From Sphingomonas piscis (GTDB taxonomy: Bacteria; Pseudomonadota; Alphaproteobacteria; Sphingomonadales; Sphingomonadaceae), in the NCBI RefSeq assembly GCF_011300455.1, contig NZ_CP049869.1:1701501-1765500 (forward strand): a DNA stretch of 64,000 nucleotides, given 5' to 3'. The notes beneath the pieces were generated by a model. It searched no databases. It was given only the letters and a program-made list of their open reading frames with translations, and was not told the origin of the DNA. Positions 17,802 to 25,991 of the stretch are shown in pieces. Within the stretch, counting starts at the first letter, position 1. Each line of letters opens with the position of its first letter. Position numbers and translations under genes: made by a program.

Positions 17802-18697
17802 GGGTAGCTGACGGTCTTCGGCACCTCGGGGATGGGGATGAACTCGTCGTGGTCGTCGGGGATGAGCGGGAAGCGCATCGCCTTCCAATCTTCCTTCGCC
17901 TGGTTGATCCGGTCGCGGGACGACGAGACGAAGTTCCAAAAGACGTGCCGCTTGGTCGCAAAGGCGCCGCCGCCCATCAGCATCGCCCGGCCCTCGCTGA
18001 TGCTCGACAGGCGGGCTTCGTGGCGGGGTTTCAGGACGTAAAGCACGAACGGCTCTAGGCGCTGTCCGTCAAGATCCGCCTCGCCGCCGACCAGCATGAT
18101 GGCGCGCTCGTCGGCTTCCGCTTCGATCGGCACCGAGCCTCCAGCGCTGAGCAATATGTCGGCATAGATGGTCGGCGAATGGCAGGGCGTCGCGGCCGTC
18201 GCGCCCCACAGGGTTCCCATTAGCACACGCACGGACGCGCCGCCGTCCTCGATCAGCGGCAGGCCGCCCGAGGCGACATGGTCGAAGCCGGGGTCGATCT
18301 CCTCCTTGCCGTCGGGCAGCGCGAGCCAGGTCTGCATGCCGTAGAAGCTCGGGCCTTCGGCGCGGCGGTCGGCCGGGGAGCGTTCCGAATGGACGATGCC
18401 GGTACCGGCCGTCATCAGGTTCACGGCGCCCGGCTCGATCACCTTGCGGGTGCCGAGCGAATCGCTATGCTCGATGGCGCCGTCGAACAAGTAGGTGACG
18501 GTCGCCAGATTGATGTGCGGGTGAGGGCGGACGTCCATCCCTTCTCCCGGTGTCAGGCGAGCCGGCCCGAACTCGTCGACGAAGATGAATGGGCCGACCA
18601 TGGTCCGCTCCCGCGACGGCAGCACGCGGCGCACCTTGAAGTCGCCAAGGTCGTGGGTGACCGGCTGGATGGTCTGGATGATCGGCTCTTCCATCAT
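17798..18697 (-). CDS. Pirin-family cupin protein
   Basis: A two-cupin protein of about 299 residues. The metal-site region VRPHPHINLATVTYLFDG followed by IEHSDSLG supplies the His and Glu ligands of pirins, and NLMTAGTGIVHSERS is also characteristic. Bacterial pirins include quercetin dioxygenases and proteins of unknown role. The start is one of two adjacent ATGs overlapping the bolA stop, and the end overlaps the hydrolase start. The open frame extends far upstream across bolA but that part has no pirin features. Confidence 0.87.
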   Translation of the reverse strand: MMEEPIIQTIQPVTHDLGDFKVRRVLPSRERTMVGPFIFVDEFGPARLTPGEGMDVRPHPHINLATVTYLFDGAIEHSDSLGTRKVIEPGAVNLMTAGTGIVHSERSPADRRAEGPSFYGMQTWLALPDGKEEIDPGFDHVASGGLPLIEDGGASVRVLMGTLWGATAATPCHSPTIYADILLSAGGSVPIEAEADERAIMLVGGEADLDGQRLEPFVLYVLKPRHEARLSSISEGRAMLMGGGAFATKRHVFWNFVSSSRDRINQAKEDWKAMRFPLIPDDHDEFIPIPEVPKTVSYP

Positions 18698-18978
18698 TCT
18701 TCTCCCGGTGCGCGTGCCTTGATCGATAAAGCGTGGACGCGTTCGCGCATGAGGTCGCCGAGCGCGGCGTAGATCATGCGCTGGCGTGTCACGCGATTTT
18801 TGTCGGTGAAGGCGGCGCTTTCGATGTGCAAGGTGAAGTGGCTTTCGCCTGACGGATTGTAGCCGCCGTGCCCACGATGCTTCTCGCTGTCGTCGATAAG
18901 CTCGATATGCGTCGGCGACAGGCAAGCGAGCCGCGCATGCATTTCGCGGGCAACCGGGCCGGTGAATTGGGTGTTCAT
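18694..18978 (-). CDS. bolA: BolA-family protein
   Basis: A 94-residue BolA protein: HIELIDDSEKHRGHGGYN near residue 25, SGESHFTLHIESAAF, then NRVTRQRMIYAALGDLM. BolA proteins bind monothiol glutaredoxins and act in iron-sulfur regulation or as DNA-binding regulators. First gene of the five-gene minus-strand operon. Its ATG lies six bases after a TATATA element, so the message may be leaderless. Confidence 0.93.
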   Translation of the reverse strand: MNTQFTGPVAREMHARLACLSPTHIELIDDSEKHRGHGGYNPSGESHFTLHIESAAFTDKNRVTRQRMIYAALGDLMRERVHALSIKARAPGEE

Positions 18979-18984
18979 GTCCCC

Positions 18985-18990
18985 TATATA
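18985..18990. promoter_or_regulatory. Shared symmetric -10 element between bolA and the J-domain gene
   Basis: TATATA sits in CCCCTATATAGAGGGG, the only AT-rich spot in the 38-base gap between divergent starts. It reads identically on both strands. On the minus strand it places the transcript start at or near the bolA ATG; on the plus strand it leaves a leader of about 20 bases with GAGGAAG as ribosome site. The -35 regions are weak on both sides. Confidence 0.5.
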
Positions 18991-19016
18991 GAGGGGCTTG
19001 GCAGTCGAGGAAGTCA

Positions 19017-19592
19017 GTGGCGTCGCGTACCAGCAAGTTTCACGGAAAGGTCGAGGGAGCAGAGGGCATCTGCGCCGTGCCTGGGTGCCACGCCCCCGGC
19101 GAGTTTAAGGCGCCGCTGCAGCCGTCCGATTTCGACGGGCCGGGGGCATGGCGGCTGCTGTGCCTGGACCATGTCCGCGAGCACAATGCGCGCTACAATT
19201 ACTTCAACGGCATGAGCCCGGAGGAGATTACCGAGGCGCAGGGGCCGTATGGCGGCTGGGAGCGGCAGACGCGGGCCTTCTCCACCGGCGGTGCCGACCC
19301 GGCGCCGGCCTGGGCCGACTTTTCCGACCCGCTCGAGGCGATCAGTGCGCGGTTTCAGGGGCGGCGCGCCGAGCCGGCGGTCAGCTCGCGCTTTTCCAAG
19401 GAGGAGCGGCGGGCGCTAGGCGTGCTTGGGCTCGGCGAGGACACAGACCGCACCGCCCTTCGCCAGCGCTATTCGCAGCTGGTTCGCAAATTCCACCCTG
19501 ACCGTAACGGCGGCGACCGCAGCCAGGAGTCGCGGCTAGGCGCCGTTATCGAAGCCTATACGTTGCTGAAGGGCGCCCGCGCCTTTGCTTAG
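19017..19592 (+). CDS. J-domain protein with N-terminal Cys/His module
   Basis: A 191-residue protein with its J domain at the C-terminus: RRALGVLGLGEDTDRTALRQ then LVRKFHPDRNGGDR, where HPD is the Hsp70-stimulating motif. The N-terminal half has ICAVPGCHAPGEFKAP and LLCLDHVREHN, which could bind zinc. It is not a standard DnaJ, as it lacks the G/F and zinc-repeat regions. The start is GTG 19017 with GAGGAAG just upstream. It is divergent from bolA. Confidence 0.8.
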   Translation: MASRTSKFHGKVEGAEGICAVPGCHAPGEFKAPLQPSDFDGPGAWRLLCLDHVREHNARYNYFNGMSPEEITEAQGPYGGWERQTRAFSTGGADPAPAWADFSDPLEAISARFQGRRAEPAVSSRFSKEERRALGVLGLGEDTDRTALRQRYSQLVRKFHPDRNGGDRSQESRLGAVIEAYTLLKGARAFA

Positions 19593-20239
19593 TCGCGGTC
19601 CGGCGCTCCCAAGGGGAAGTAGTGGCGATACTTGCGGCCCTCATCCACCGCTCTTGCAACAATCGGATGCGCGAGGAGACGCGCACGATAGGCGGCGAGC
19701 TTTGGCCTGGCAGGTCCAATCTCCTGCACCCAATCGGCGTAGAATAACGACGGCGCTGCGGCACAGTCGGCTATCGTGAACTGATCGCCCACTGCCCACG
19801 GGCCGTCGCCGAGGTTCGCTTCCAGCCAGTCGTAGGCGGTGGTGAGCCGTTCTATTCCCTTGGAAACCCCATACGGATCTTTGCAGTCCGGAGGCCGAAG
19901 GGCATTGGCAACCGCCACGTTCATCTGGTTCATGACGTAAAGGTCGAAGAAGCGGTCCAAGAACCTCGCGCGGCGACCCGCTTCACCGTGCGGAATCCAC
20001 TGGTGCGTGCCGGGATGATGTGCCTGGAGATGCTCAATGATGCAGCTGGTCTCGAACACCGCCCTGTCGCCGTCGAGGATCAGCGGGAACAAGCCGAAAG
20101 GGGAATGGCGGCGGAGCTCGTTCATAACGCCAGGCTGTTCGACGTGCCGGTAGTCGAACGGCGTCTCGTCCGCCCAAAGCGCGATCAGAAGTTTCTGAGT
20201 GTAGGATGAGAAGGGGTGACCGAAGAACTGCAGGGTCAC
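19589..20239 (-). CDS. Glutathione S-transferase family protein
   Basis: A 216-residue GST. The thioredoxin-like N-terminal domain begins TLQFFGHPFSSYTQKLLIAL, with LFPLILDGDRAVFETSCIIE as the glutathione-binding region (cis-Pro, then Glu-Thr/Ser). The C-terminal helical domain contains VGDQFTIADCAAAPSLFY. It is the last of seven overlapping minus-strand genes. The start is a GTG overlapping the previous stop (GTGA, 20236-20239). It converges on the J-domain gene with a 4-base overlap. The substrate is unknown; detoxification by glutathione conjugation is likely. Confidence 0.85.
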   Translation of the reverse strand: MTLQFFGHPFSSYTQKLLIALWADETPFDYRHVEQPGVMNELRRHSPFGLFPLILDGDRAVFETSCIIEHLQAHHPGTHQWIPHGEAGRRARFLDRFFDLYVMNQMNVAVANALRPPDCKDPYGVSKGIERLTTAYDWLEANLGDGPWAVGDQFTIADCAAAPSLFYADWVQEIGPARPKLAAYRARLLAHPIVARAVDEGRKYRHYFPLGAPDRD

Positions 20240-20958
20240 CAGCGGTTTTCCTCGATTGCCTTTTGACGTTCCAGCTCGCGCGCGCTGTTCGACTGCGGCC
20301 CGGCCCAGCCTTGCTCGATTTCGCCGGCGAACTCGTAAGTGGCGATCACGGCACCGGTACTGGTGACCTTGTGGTTGGTCATCTTCATCGCCTTGGCGGG
20401 GGTGCCCTCGCCGAAGATGGTCTTGCCGCCGCCAACCACGGCCGGAAAGGTCATGATCGTCAGTTCGTCCAGCAGCCCATCGCGGATCAGGGCAGGGTAG
20501 AGGGTGCTGCTCCCTTGAATCAGCAGGTCGGGACCGTCGCTTTCCTTGATGGCGCGAAGCTCGTCCATGCTGCGCACCGCATGGCTGTTCGACCAGCCGA
20601 GGTCGGGATTGCCGCGCGTGAGGACAAACTTGTTCGCGCGTGTGAAGTCCTCGCCCATCTGGATGGCGGCGGCCTCGCCCTCGTCCTTGCCGGTCTTGTC
20701 GAAGATCTCGCCGATGCCGGTCGCCTCGCCGCCGACGTATGGCCAGTAGGCCGCGAAGATGTCGTAGGTCCGGCGGCCGAGCAGCAGGTCGTAGGGCTTG
20801 CGGAAGAAGCCGTCGATGGCGGCGCCGATGTCCTCGTCGAAGAATTGCGGAAGCCAGCCGCCGAGGGCGAAGCCGCCGCTCGGGTCCTCGGTGGGGCCGC
20901 CCGGCGCTTGCATGACGCCGTCGAGCGAGACGAACACGCTGCCCCTGATCTTACGCAT
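20236..20958 (-). CDS. Dihydrofolate reductase/RibD C-terminal family protein
   Basis: A 240-residue protein of the RibD C-terminal/DHFR-like fold. Landmarks are FVSLDGVMQAPGGP at the N-terminus, DLLLGRRTYDIFAAYWP, GPDLLIQGSSTLYPALI and LTIMTFPAVVGGGKTIFGEG, which match NADPH-dependent reductase-like proteins of this family (YyaP/YwjB type). Their true substrates are mostly unknown. I start it at 20958 (MRKIRGS), overlapping the upstream VOC gene by eight bases. Confidence 0.85.
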   Translation of the reverse strand: MRKIRGSVFVSLDGVMQAPGGPTEDPSGGFALGGWLPQFFDEDIGAAIDGFFRKPYDLLLGRRTYDIFAAYWPYVGGEATGIGEIFDKTGKDEGEAAAIQMGEDFTRANKFVLTRGNPDLGWSNSHAVRSMDELRAIKESDGPDLLIQGSSTLYPALIRDGLLDELTIMTFPAVVGGGKTIFGEGTPAKAMKMTNHKVTSTGAVIATYEFAGEIEQGWAGPQSNSARELERQKAIEENRW

Positions 20959-21448
20959 CGGCCCGTGCTCCGGCGACGGCGGCTTCGGTCTTGCTGACAT
21001 CGATCTTGCGCATGTCCATCATTGCCGCAAACGCGGCCTGAGCGATCGCACCGCCTTCCGCCATCGCATCGGTCAGAACGCGCGGTGTGATCTGCCAATT
21101 GAGGCCCCACTTGTCCTTGCACCAGCCGCAGGCGCTTTCCTGGCCCCCGTTGCCGACAATGGCATTCCAGTAGCGGTCCGTTTCCTCCTGATCGTCGGTC
21201 GCGATCTGGAAGGAGAAGGCCTCCGTCTGCGGGAAATTGGGGCCGCCGTTGAGACCGAGGCAAGGGATGCCGAGAACGGTGAACTCCACCGTCAGCTCAT
21301 CACCCTTCTTGCCGCCCGGAAAATCGTCGGGTGCCTTGTGGACGGCCTTCACCTCCGTGTTGGGGAAGACAGAGGCGTAGAAGCGTGCTGCCTCGCCCGC
21401 TTGATCCTTGTCGTACCAGAGGCAGACCAGATTCTTGGGAGTTGCCAT
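20951..21448 (-). CDS. PhnB-like VOC family protein
   Basis: A 165-residue protein of the vicinal-oxygen-chelate superfamily, PhnB-like branch (once labelled 3-demethylubiquinone methyltransferase). Visible are LVCLWYDKDQAGEAARFYAS, FPNTEVKAVHKAPDD, VEFTVLGIPCLGLNGGP and GWCKDKWGLNWQITP. The start at 21448 lies 11 bases after the stop of the upstream VOC gene; upstream codons in frame lack family features. The fold often binds a metal, but the reaction here is unknown. Confidence 0.85.
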   Translation of the reverse strand: MATPKNLVCLWYDKDQAGEAARFYASVFPNTEVKAVHKAPDDFPGGKKGDELTVEFTVLGIPCLGLNGGPNFPQTEAFSFQIATDDQEETDRYWNAIVGNGGQESACGWCKDKWGLNWQITPRVLTDAMAEGGAIAQAAFAAMMDMRKIDVSKTEAAVAGARADA

Positions 21449-21459
21449 GCTCTTCGCTC

Positions 21460-22254
21460 CTATGCCTTGCGCGGGCCGACGAGGCCGAAGGCGGCGCCCT
21501 GCGGATCCATGCCGTTCAGCGAAAACTCTCCGCCCGGGATCTCCATGGGCTCCATGAACACCTGACCGCCGCCGGCTTTCACTGCTTCGTGCGCCCGGTC
21601 TATGTCGTCGACCCCGATGTAAAAGCTCCACATGCTGACCGGCATTTGGGGCATCTTGGGCATCACGGCGCCGATCATCACGTCGCCATGGTATAAGAAT
21701 TGGTATTTGCCCAATTCCCCCATGTCCATCTCGCCATCCTGCCGCCAGCCGAAGTGGCGGGTGTAGAGGTCGACGGCTGCGGCAGGATCGGAGGTCGACA
21801 GCTCGTTCCAGCGAATATGCTGAGGCAGGTCGACCGAGAAGACGTCGCTCTCGGCATTCTCCTGCCCGGCAGGCGGAGTTGGCTTCATCAGGTAGAAGGG
21901 GGCGCCCTGAGCGTCAGTGACCATCGCCATCCGGCCGATGCCTTCCACGTCCCAGGCCGGCATCATGACGGTGCCGCCGTCGCCCTCGATCGCCGCCACG
22001 GAGGCATCGACGTCATCGACGCCGATGTAGCCGATCCACACCGGCCGGGCGCCTTGACTCTGCATTTCGTCCGTCAGCGGAAGAAGACCACCGGCGTTGC
22101 CGCCGTCGCTGCGCTTGATCATGCGATAGCCCATCGGAGCCGCCGACGTGGCGTCGATGTCCCAACCGACCACCGCATCGTAGAAGGCCTTCGCGCCCGC
22201 CGCGTCCGGGGTCATCAGTTCGTACCAGATGAAGGTTCCGTGTGGGTTAGGCAT
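21460..22254 (-). CDS. Two-domain VOC/glyoxalase-like protein
   Basis: A 264-residue protein made of two VOC units. Unit 1 begins FIWYELMTPDAAGAKAFYD and unit 2 begins IRWNELSTSDPAAAVDLYTR; each ends in a GAxFyLM/GAAFGLV-type strand. This resembles proteins near glyoxalase/bleomycin-resistance families (for example the CFP-30B type). I start at 22254 (MPNPHGTF), overlapping the DUF1428 stop by eight bases. The function is unassigned. Confidence 0.85.
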   Translation of the reverse strand: MPNPHGTFIWYELMTPDAAGAKAFYDAVVGWDIDATSAAPMGYRMIKRSDGGNAGGLLPLTDEMQSQGARPVWIGYIGVDDVDASVAAIEGDGGTVMMPAWDVEGIGRMAMVTDAQGAPFYLMKPTPPAGQENAESDVFSVDLPQHIRWNELSTSDPAAAVDLYTRHFGWRQDGEMDMGELGKYQFLYHGDVMIGAVMPKMPQMPVSMWSFYIGVDDIDRAHEAVKAGGGQVFMEPMEIPGGEFSLNGMDPQGAAFGLVGPRKA

Positions 22255-22984
22255 TGCTCGCTCCATTGCTCAAGGTGTCGGACAGCGGCTCGAACCCGCC
22301 CCAGAACATGCGCTGCCCGACGAACGGCATCTCGCCGTCGGGCTTCATGCTTTCATCGTTCATGATCGCGCCCCACGCCGTGTCGCGCGTCGCCCGGTCG
22401 GGCCATTCGATGAAGGAGAAGACGATGGCTTCGCCTTTTTCCGCTTTCACGGCCCGATAGAAGTCCGTGACCTCGCCATGCGAGACGTCGTCGCTGATCG
22501 CCTCCACGACGCGGTTGGCGCCATGCTGGCGGAAGACGCCGGCCATTTTGGCGGCCAGCTGGCGGTAGGCTTCGCGATTGTGTTCGGGCACCGGCACAAC
22601 GAAGCCGTCGATGTAGTTGCCGCCGGGCGTTCCCTCCTCGACAATTGCTTCAAAGCCTCCAAGGATCATACGCTTGCCGTCGAACGGGATGTCGATGTCG
22701 CTGCTGGTCATCGCCTCGCTCTGCATCATCCGCGCATTGGCGGCATCGCGGGCGGCGCGATCGGGATATTCGAACCAGGCAAAGCCGACCTTCTCTTCCG
22801 GCGCGGCATTCACCGCCATTCGGAAGTCGGTGACCTTGCCTTCGTGGACGTCATTGTCCCAGGTCTCGACGACACGCCCGACGCCGACATCCTGAAGCAA
22901 GGGCGCCATTTGCTGCGCGTGCTTGCGATATCTTTCCTTGTTCTCCGCCGGGATGGGGAGGACGAAGCCTTCGAAATAGCTCAT
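22247..22984 (-). CDS. Tandem DUF1428 protein
   Basis: The 245-residue protein contains two complete copies of the DUF1428 ferredoxin-like fold. Copy 1 starts SYFEGFVLPIPAENKERYRK and copy 2 starts NYIDGFVVPVPEHNREAYRQ; both contain a GRVVE/NRVVE and a DF(R/Y) strand and end in GKRMILGGFE and GQRMFWGGFE. DUF1428 proteins are usually about 120 residues, so this is a duplication-fusion. The start overlaps the GST stop by four bases. The biochemical role is not known. Confidence 0.87.
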   Translation of the reverse strand: MSYFEGFVLPIPAENKERYRKHAQQMAPLLQDVGVGRVVETWDNDVHEGKVTDFRMAVNAAPEEKVGFAWFEYPDRAARDAANARMMQSEAMTSSDIDIPFDGKRMILGGFEAIVEEGTPGGNYIDGFVVPVPEHNREAYRQLAAKMAGVFRQHGANRVVEAISDDVSHGEVTDFYRAVKAEKGEAIVFSFIEWPDRATRDTAWGAIMNDESMKPDGEMPFVGQRMFWGGFEPLSDTLSNGASNA

Positions 22985-23655
22985 GCTGCAAGTCCTTCCG
23001 TTTGGTCAAAGTCGCCGAGATGGTCGGTCAGTGCTCGCGCAAACGCCGGCCGTTCCTGCCCGCGGGCGACGTAAGCGCCGAGATTGGGGAAAGGCTCGAG
23101 CAGCTTGCCGCGATCGGCGATCCTCAGCACCGTGACCATCATCAGATCGCCAATCGTGAAGCGATCATCCTCCAGCCATTTCCTGTCGCCTAGACGCTCG
23201 GAAACCTGGCGAAGTCGCAACCCCGACAGTTCGTCGGCCGAAGGCTTGCTAAGCTTTGCCCATTCCTCGTTGGCGTAGATGCTGTCGAGGAGGACTCGGC
23301 GCTGGACGAACGGCTCCACGCTGCTCAGCGCGGCGTGCAGCCATTGGATGGCGGCGTAGCGCCCGCGCGCCTCGCGCGGCAGGAGCGCCTCGGCCTGTTC
23401 CCCGACATATTGGAGGATGGCGCCGCTTTCGAAGAGTTCGATGTCCGGGCTAAGAAGATAGGGAACCTGGTTGAACGGCTGCTGCTGAACATAGTCAGTG
23501 GGACGATCTCGCGGGTCAAGCAGCCGAACGCGATAGGGGAGACAAGCTTCCTCAAGCGCCCAGCGGACGCGAAGGTCCTTCACCAGGCCTTTGGCGCCAT
23601 CGGGAACCCAGCCAAAAGCGGTGATCTCGATCGCTGCCGTTTGATCGATCGGCAT
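22981..23655 (-). CDS. Glutathione S-transferase family protein
   Basis: A 224-residue GST-like protein. The N-terminal half has VRWALEEACLPYRVRLLD, FNQVPYLLSPDIELFESGAI (cis-Pro and Glu-Ser of the glutathione site), and the C-terminal half WLEDDRFTIGDLMMVTVLRI. I start at 23655 (MPIDQTAA), because the longer open frame upstream runs into the adjacent VOC gene. Second gene of the HxlR-flanked operon; its stop overlaps the DUF1428 start. Confidence 0.85.
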   Translation of the reverse strand: MPIDQTAAIEITAFGWVPDGAKGLVKDLRVRWALEEACLPYRVRLLDPRDRPTDYVQQQPFNQVPYLLSPDIELFESGAILQYVGEQAEALLPREARGRYAAIQWLHAALSSVEPFVQRRVLLDSIYANEEWAKLSKPSADELSGLRLRQVSERLGDRKWLEDDRFTIGDLMMVTVLRIADRGKLLEPFPNLGAYVARGQERPAFARALTDHLGDFDQTEGLAA

Positions 23656-23696
23656 TGTCCTTCTCCTCTTGTTCAATCCGTTGCGCAGCGCTTCGC

Positions 23697-24137
23697 TTAG
23701 GCGTGCGCATCTTCGGGCGGATGCGCGCCTTGGTCGGCCGCTGCGGCGTTCATCCACATCGGCTCCCAATGATGGCCGTCGGGATCCTCGAAGCTTCGGC
23801 CGTACATGAAATCGCCCATCTCCTGCTTGGGACCGGGATCAGCCTTGCCGCCATTGGCGGCGGCCGCCTCGACCATGCGGTCGACCTCCGCCCGGCTGTC
23901 CGCGGAGATGCAGAGCAGGACTTGGCTGCTCTTATGCGCGTCGGCGATCGTCTTGCCGGTGAAGGTCGAATAGAATTCGTGCCGGAGCAGCATCACGTAG
24001 ATGCTGTCGGAAAGGACCATGCAGGCGGCCTGGTCGTTGGTGAACTTGGGTTCATTGGTGGCACCCAACGCCTCGTAGAAGCGCTTGGACCGGTCCAGTT
24101 CCACCACCGGCAAATTCACGAAAATCATCCGCGCCAT
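23697..24137 (-). CDS. VOC family protein (PhnB/glyoxalase-like)
   Basis: A 146-residue single-domain VOC protein: RMIFVNLPVVELDRSKRFYE at the N-terminus and a closing FEDPDGHHWEPMWMN typical of glyoxalase-fold lactoylglutathione-lyase-like proteins. First gene of the minus-strand operon and divergent from the hxlR-type regulator (66 bases between starts). A purine-rich GGAGAGGAG ribosome site precedes its ATG, so it should be well translated. Confidence 0.87.
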   Translation of the reverse strand: MARMIFVNLPVVELDRSKRFYEALGATNEPKFTNDQAACMVLSDSIYVMLLRHEFYSTFTGKTIADAHKSSQVLLCISADSRAEVDRMVEAAAANGGKADPGPKQEMGDFMYGRSFEDPDGHHWEPMWMNAAAADQGAHPPEDAHA

Positions 24138-24169
24138 GGTTTTTCTCCTCTCCGCATTCCGATTCGACC

Positions 24170-24197
24170 TTGTGATTGCGCCAGTCAGTTATATATT
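24170..24197 (+). promoter_or_regulatory. Promoter of the HxlR-type regulator, giving a leaderless message
   Basis: TTGTGA (24170-24175) and TATATT (24192-24197) are separated by 16 bases. The regulator's GTG starts six bases after the -10, where transcription itself should start, and no ribosome site is present. The same 66-base gap must hold the promoter of the divergent VOC operon, so a regulator bound here could control both. Confidence 0.5.
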
Positions 24198-24203
24198 GCA
24201 ACC

Positions 24204-24893
24204 GTGAAGTTAGAAAAAGCAACCAAGGACTCGCTGGCTCGCGTTAAGCGGCAGTATGATGATGCGTGTGGCCTCGCTCATGCACTCGACTTGATCGGAG
24301 AGCGCTGGGCGCTTCTGGTGCTGCGCGAGCTTGCTTATGGTGCGCGTCGTTTTTCGGAGCTGAAGGCCGACCTGCCGGGGATCAGCGCGAACGTGTTGAC
24401 CCAGCGGCTGACCGATCTCGAAGTGCGAGGCCTGGTGCGTCGGACGAAGCTGCCGCCGCCGGCCTCCGTCCAGGTCTATGAAGCGACGCCCTGGGGCCTT
24501 GAAGCGGCACCGCTGATTCGCGCCCTCGGCAAATGGGCCGCGCGTAGTCCGTGGCACGACACCAGCCTCTCGTTCAGCCCGATCTCGGCGATGATGTCGA
24601 TGGAGACGATGTTCGATGCCGATCGCGCCGGCGATCTTGCAATGACGTTGTCATTCGTCCTGAATGGCACCGCTTTTGCGGCCGAGGTCAGGGACGGCGA
24701 GTTTCGCGCCTGGCGGGGAGTGGCCCCCGCGTCGGACGTGAAGTTCGAAGGTGAGCCACGGATGCTCGCGGGCATTCTGTACGGTGGCGCTCCGTTCGAG
24801 GTGATGTCCGTCACGGGCGACCTGACGCTTGCCGCACGCTTCGCCGATATCTTCGAGCTGCCGCCCAAGGTCGATGCGCCGCTGCCCGGTTGA
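24204..24893 (+). CDS. HxlR-family winged-helix transcriptional regulator with C-terminal domain
   Basis: The N-terminal half is an HxlR winged helix: [20 protein letters not shown], then [20 protein letters not shown] and [13 protein letters not shown]. The C-terminal ~110 residues form an extra domain similar to the SCP2-like sterol-carrier fold seen in longer HxlR proteins and may bind a small hydrophobic ligand. I choose GTG 24204 (229 residues) because no family sequence lies upstream in the long open frame. HxlR proteins often respond to aldehydes, quinones or oxidants. It is divergent from the seven-gene operon and probably controls it. Confidence 0.85.
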   Translation: MKLEKATKDSLARVKRQYDDACGLAHALDLIGERWALLVLRELAYGARRFSELKADLPGISANVLTQRLTDLEVRGLVRRTKLPPPASVQVYEATPWGLEAAPLIRALGKWAARSPWHDTSLSFSPISAMMSMETMFDADRAGDLAMTLSFVLNGTAFAAEVRDGEFRAWRGVAPASDVKFEGEPRMLAGILYGGAPFEVMSVTGDLTLAARFADIFELPPKVDAPLPG

Positions 24894-24925
24894 GGCGCTC
24901 TGCCGCTTGCCCTAAGGCACGCTGC

Positions 24926-25930
24926 ATGACCGACATGTCGAACGCGATGCCCGGAAGCCGGGCCGAAACCCTGCTCGCCACGCCTGACAAGATGATCAAG
25001 GTGCGCGACGCGTTCGGCGTCGACAGCGACATGGAAGTGCCGGCCTTCAGCGAGGCCGACGAAAGAGTCCCTGACCTCGACCCGACCTATGTCTTCGATC
25101 CCGAAACGACACTGGCGATCTGCGCCGGCTTTGCGCGCAACCGCCGCGTGATGGTCCAGGGCTATCATGGCACCGGCAAGTCGACCCATATCGAGCAGAT
25201 TGCGGCGCGGCTGAACTGGCCATGCATCCGAATCAACCTGGACGCGCACATCAGCCGCATCGACCTGGTCGGCCGCGACGCCATCGTGCTTCGCGACGGA
25301 CAGCAGGTGACGGAGTTTCGTGAGGGGCTCTTGCCCTGGGCACTGCAGCATCCCGTCGCTCTCGTGTTCGACGAATATGATGCCGGCCGGCCCGATGTGA
25401 TGTTCGTCATCCAGCGTGTCCTGGAAGTCGAAGGCAAGCTGACCCTGCTCGACCAGAACAGGGTCATCAGGCCGAACCCGTGGTTCCGTCTGTTCGCCAC
25501 GACGAACACCATTGGACTTGGCGACACCACCGGCCTCTATCACGGCACGCAGGCCCTCAATCAGGGACAGCTCGACCGCTGGAACATCGTCACGACGCTG
25601 AATTACCTGCCTGCCGAGACGGAGGCGCGGATCGTGCTCGCCAAGTCGGGCGAATATGACACGCCCGGTGGCAAGGACGTGGTCGAAAAGATGGTCAAGG
25701 TCGCAGGTCTGTCGCGGCAGGGCTTCATCAACGGAGACATCTCCACCGTGATGAGCCCGCGGACGGTTATCAGCTGGGCGCAGAATATGCTGATCTTCGG
25801 CGACGTCGGCTTTGCCTTCCGGATCTCCTTCCTCAACAAGTGCGACGAGGCGGAGCGCGGCATCATCGCCGAATATTATCAGCGTGTGTTTGGGCAAGAC
25901 CTGCCGGAGAGCCTTGTTGCTTCGAACTGA
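24926..25930 (+). CDS. cobS: CobS-like MoxR-type AAA+ ATPase
   Basis: A 334-residue AAA+ protein. Walker A is [15 protein letters not shown], Walker [10 protein letters not shown], and sensor-1 [20 protein letters not shown]; the N-terminus [16 protein letters not shown] is specific to CobS. With CobT and CobN it inserts cobalt into hydrogenobyrinic acid diamide. CobN is not in this window, and CobS/CobT pairs can also sit apart from cobalamin loci, so a different chelatase or chaperone role remains possible. cobT, normally next, is separated by an opposing protease gene. Confidence 0.9.
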   Translation: MTDMSNAMPGSRAETLLATPDKMIKVRDAFGVDSDMEVPAFSEADERVPDLDPTYVFDPETTLAICAGFARNRRVMVQGYHGTGKSTHIEQIAARLNWPCIRINLDAHISRIDLVGRDAIVLRDGQQVTEFREGLLPWALQHPVALVFDEYDAGRPDVMFVIQRVLEVEGKLTLLDQNRVIRPNPWFRLFATTNTIGLGDTTGLYHGTQALNQGQLDRWNIVTTLNYLPAETEARIVLAKSGEYDTPGGKDVVEKMVKVAGLSRQGFINGDISTVMSPRTVISWAQNMLIFGDVGFAFRISFLNKCDEAERGIIAEYYQRVFGQDLPESLVASN

Positions 25931-25939
25931 GAGGTCATG

Positions 25940-25972
25940 AAAAAGGGGCCCCGGATACCGAAGCCCCTTTTC
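25940..25972. terminator. Bidirectional terminator between cobS and the serralysin gene
   Basis: The stem AAAAGGGGC/GCCCCTTTT (25941-25949 with 25963-25971) has a 13-base loop and ends in T-rich sequence when read from cobS. Read on the other strand it also ends in a T-run, so it can serve both convergent genes. Confidence 0.85.
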
Positions 25973-25991
25973 CTTATTGCAGACTATCCGA

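Noticed and set aside
24476..25897. Open frame of 473 codons on the minus strand over the HxlR and cobS genes
   Set aside because: It spans two well-supported genes in antisense and has no family features.
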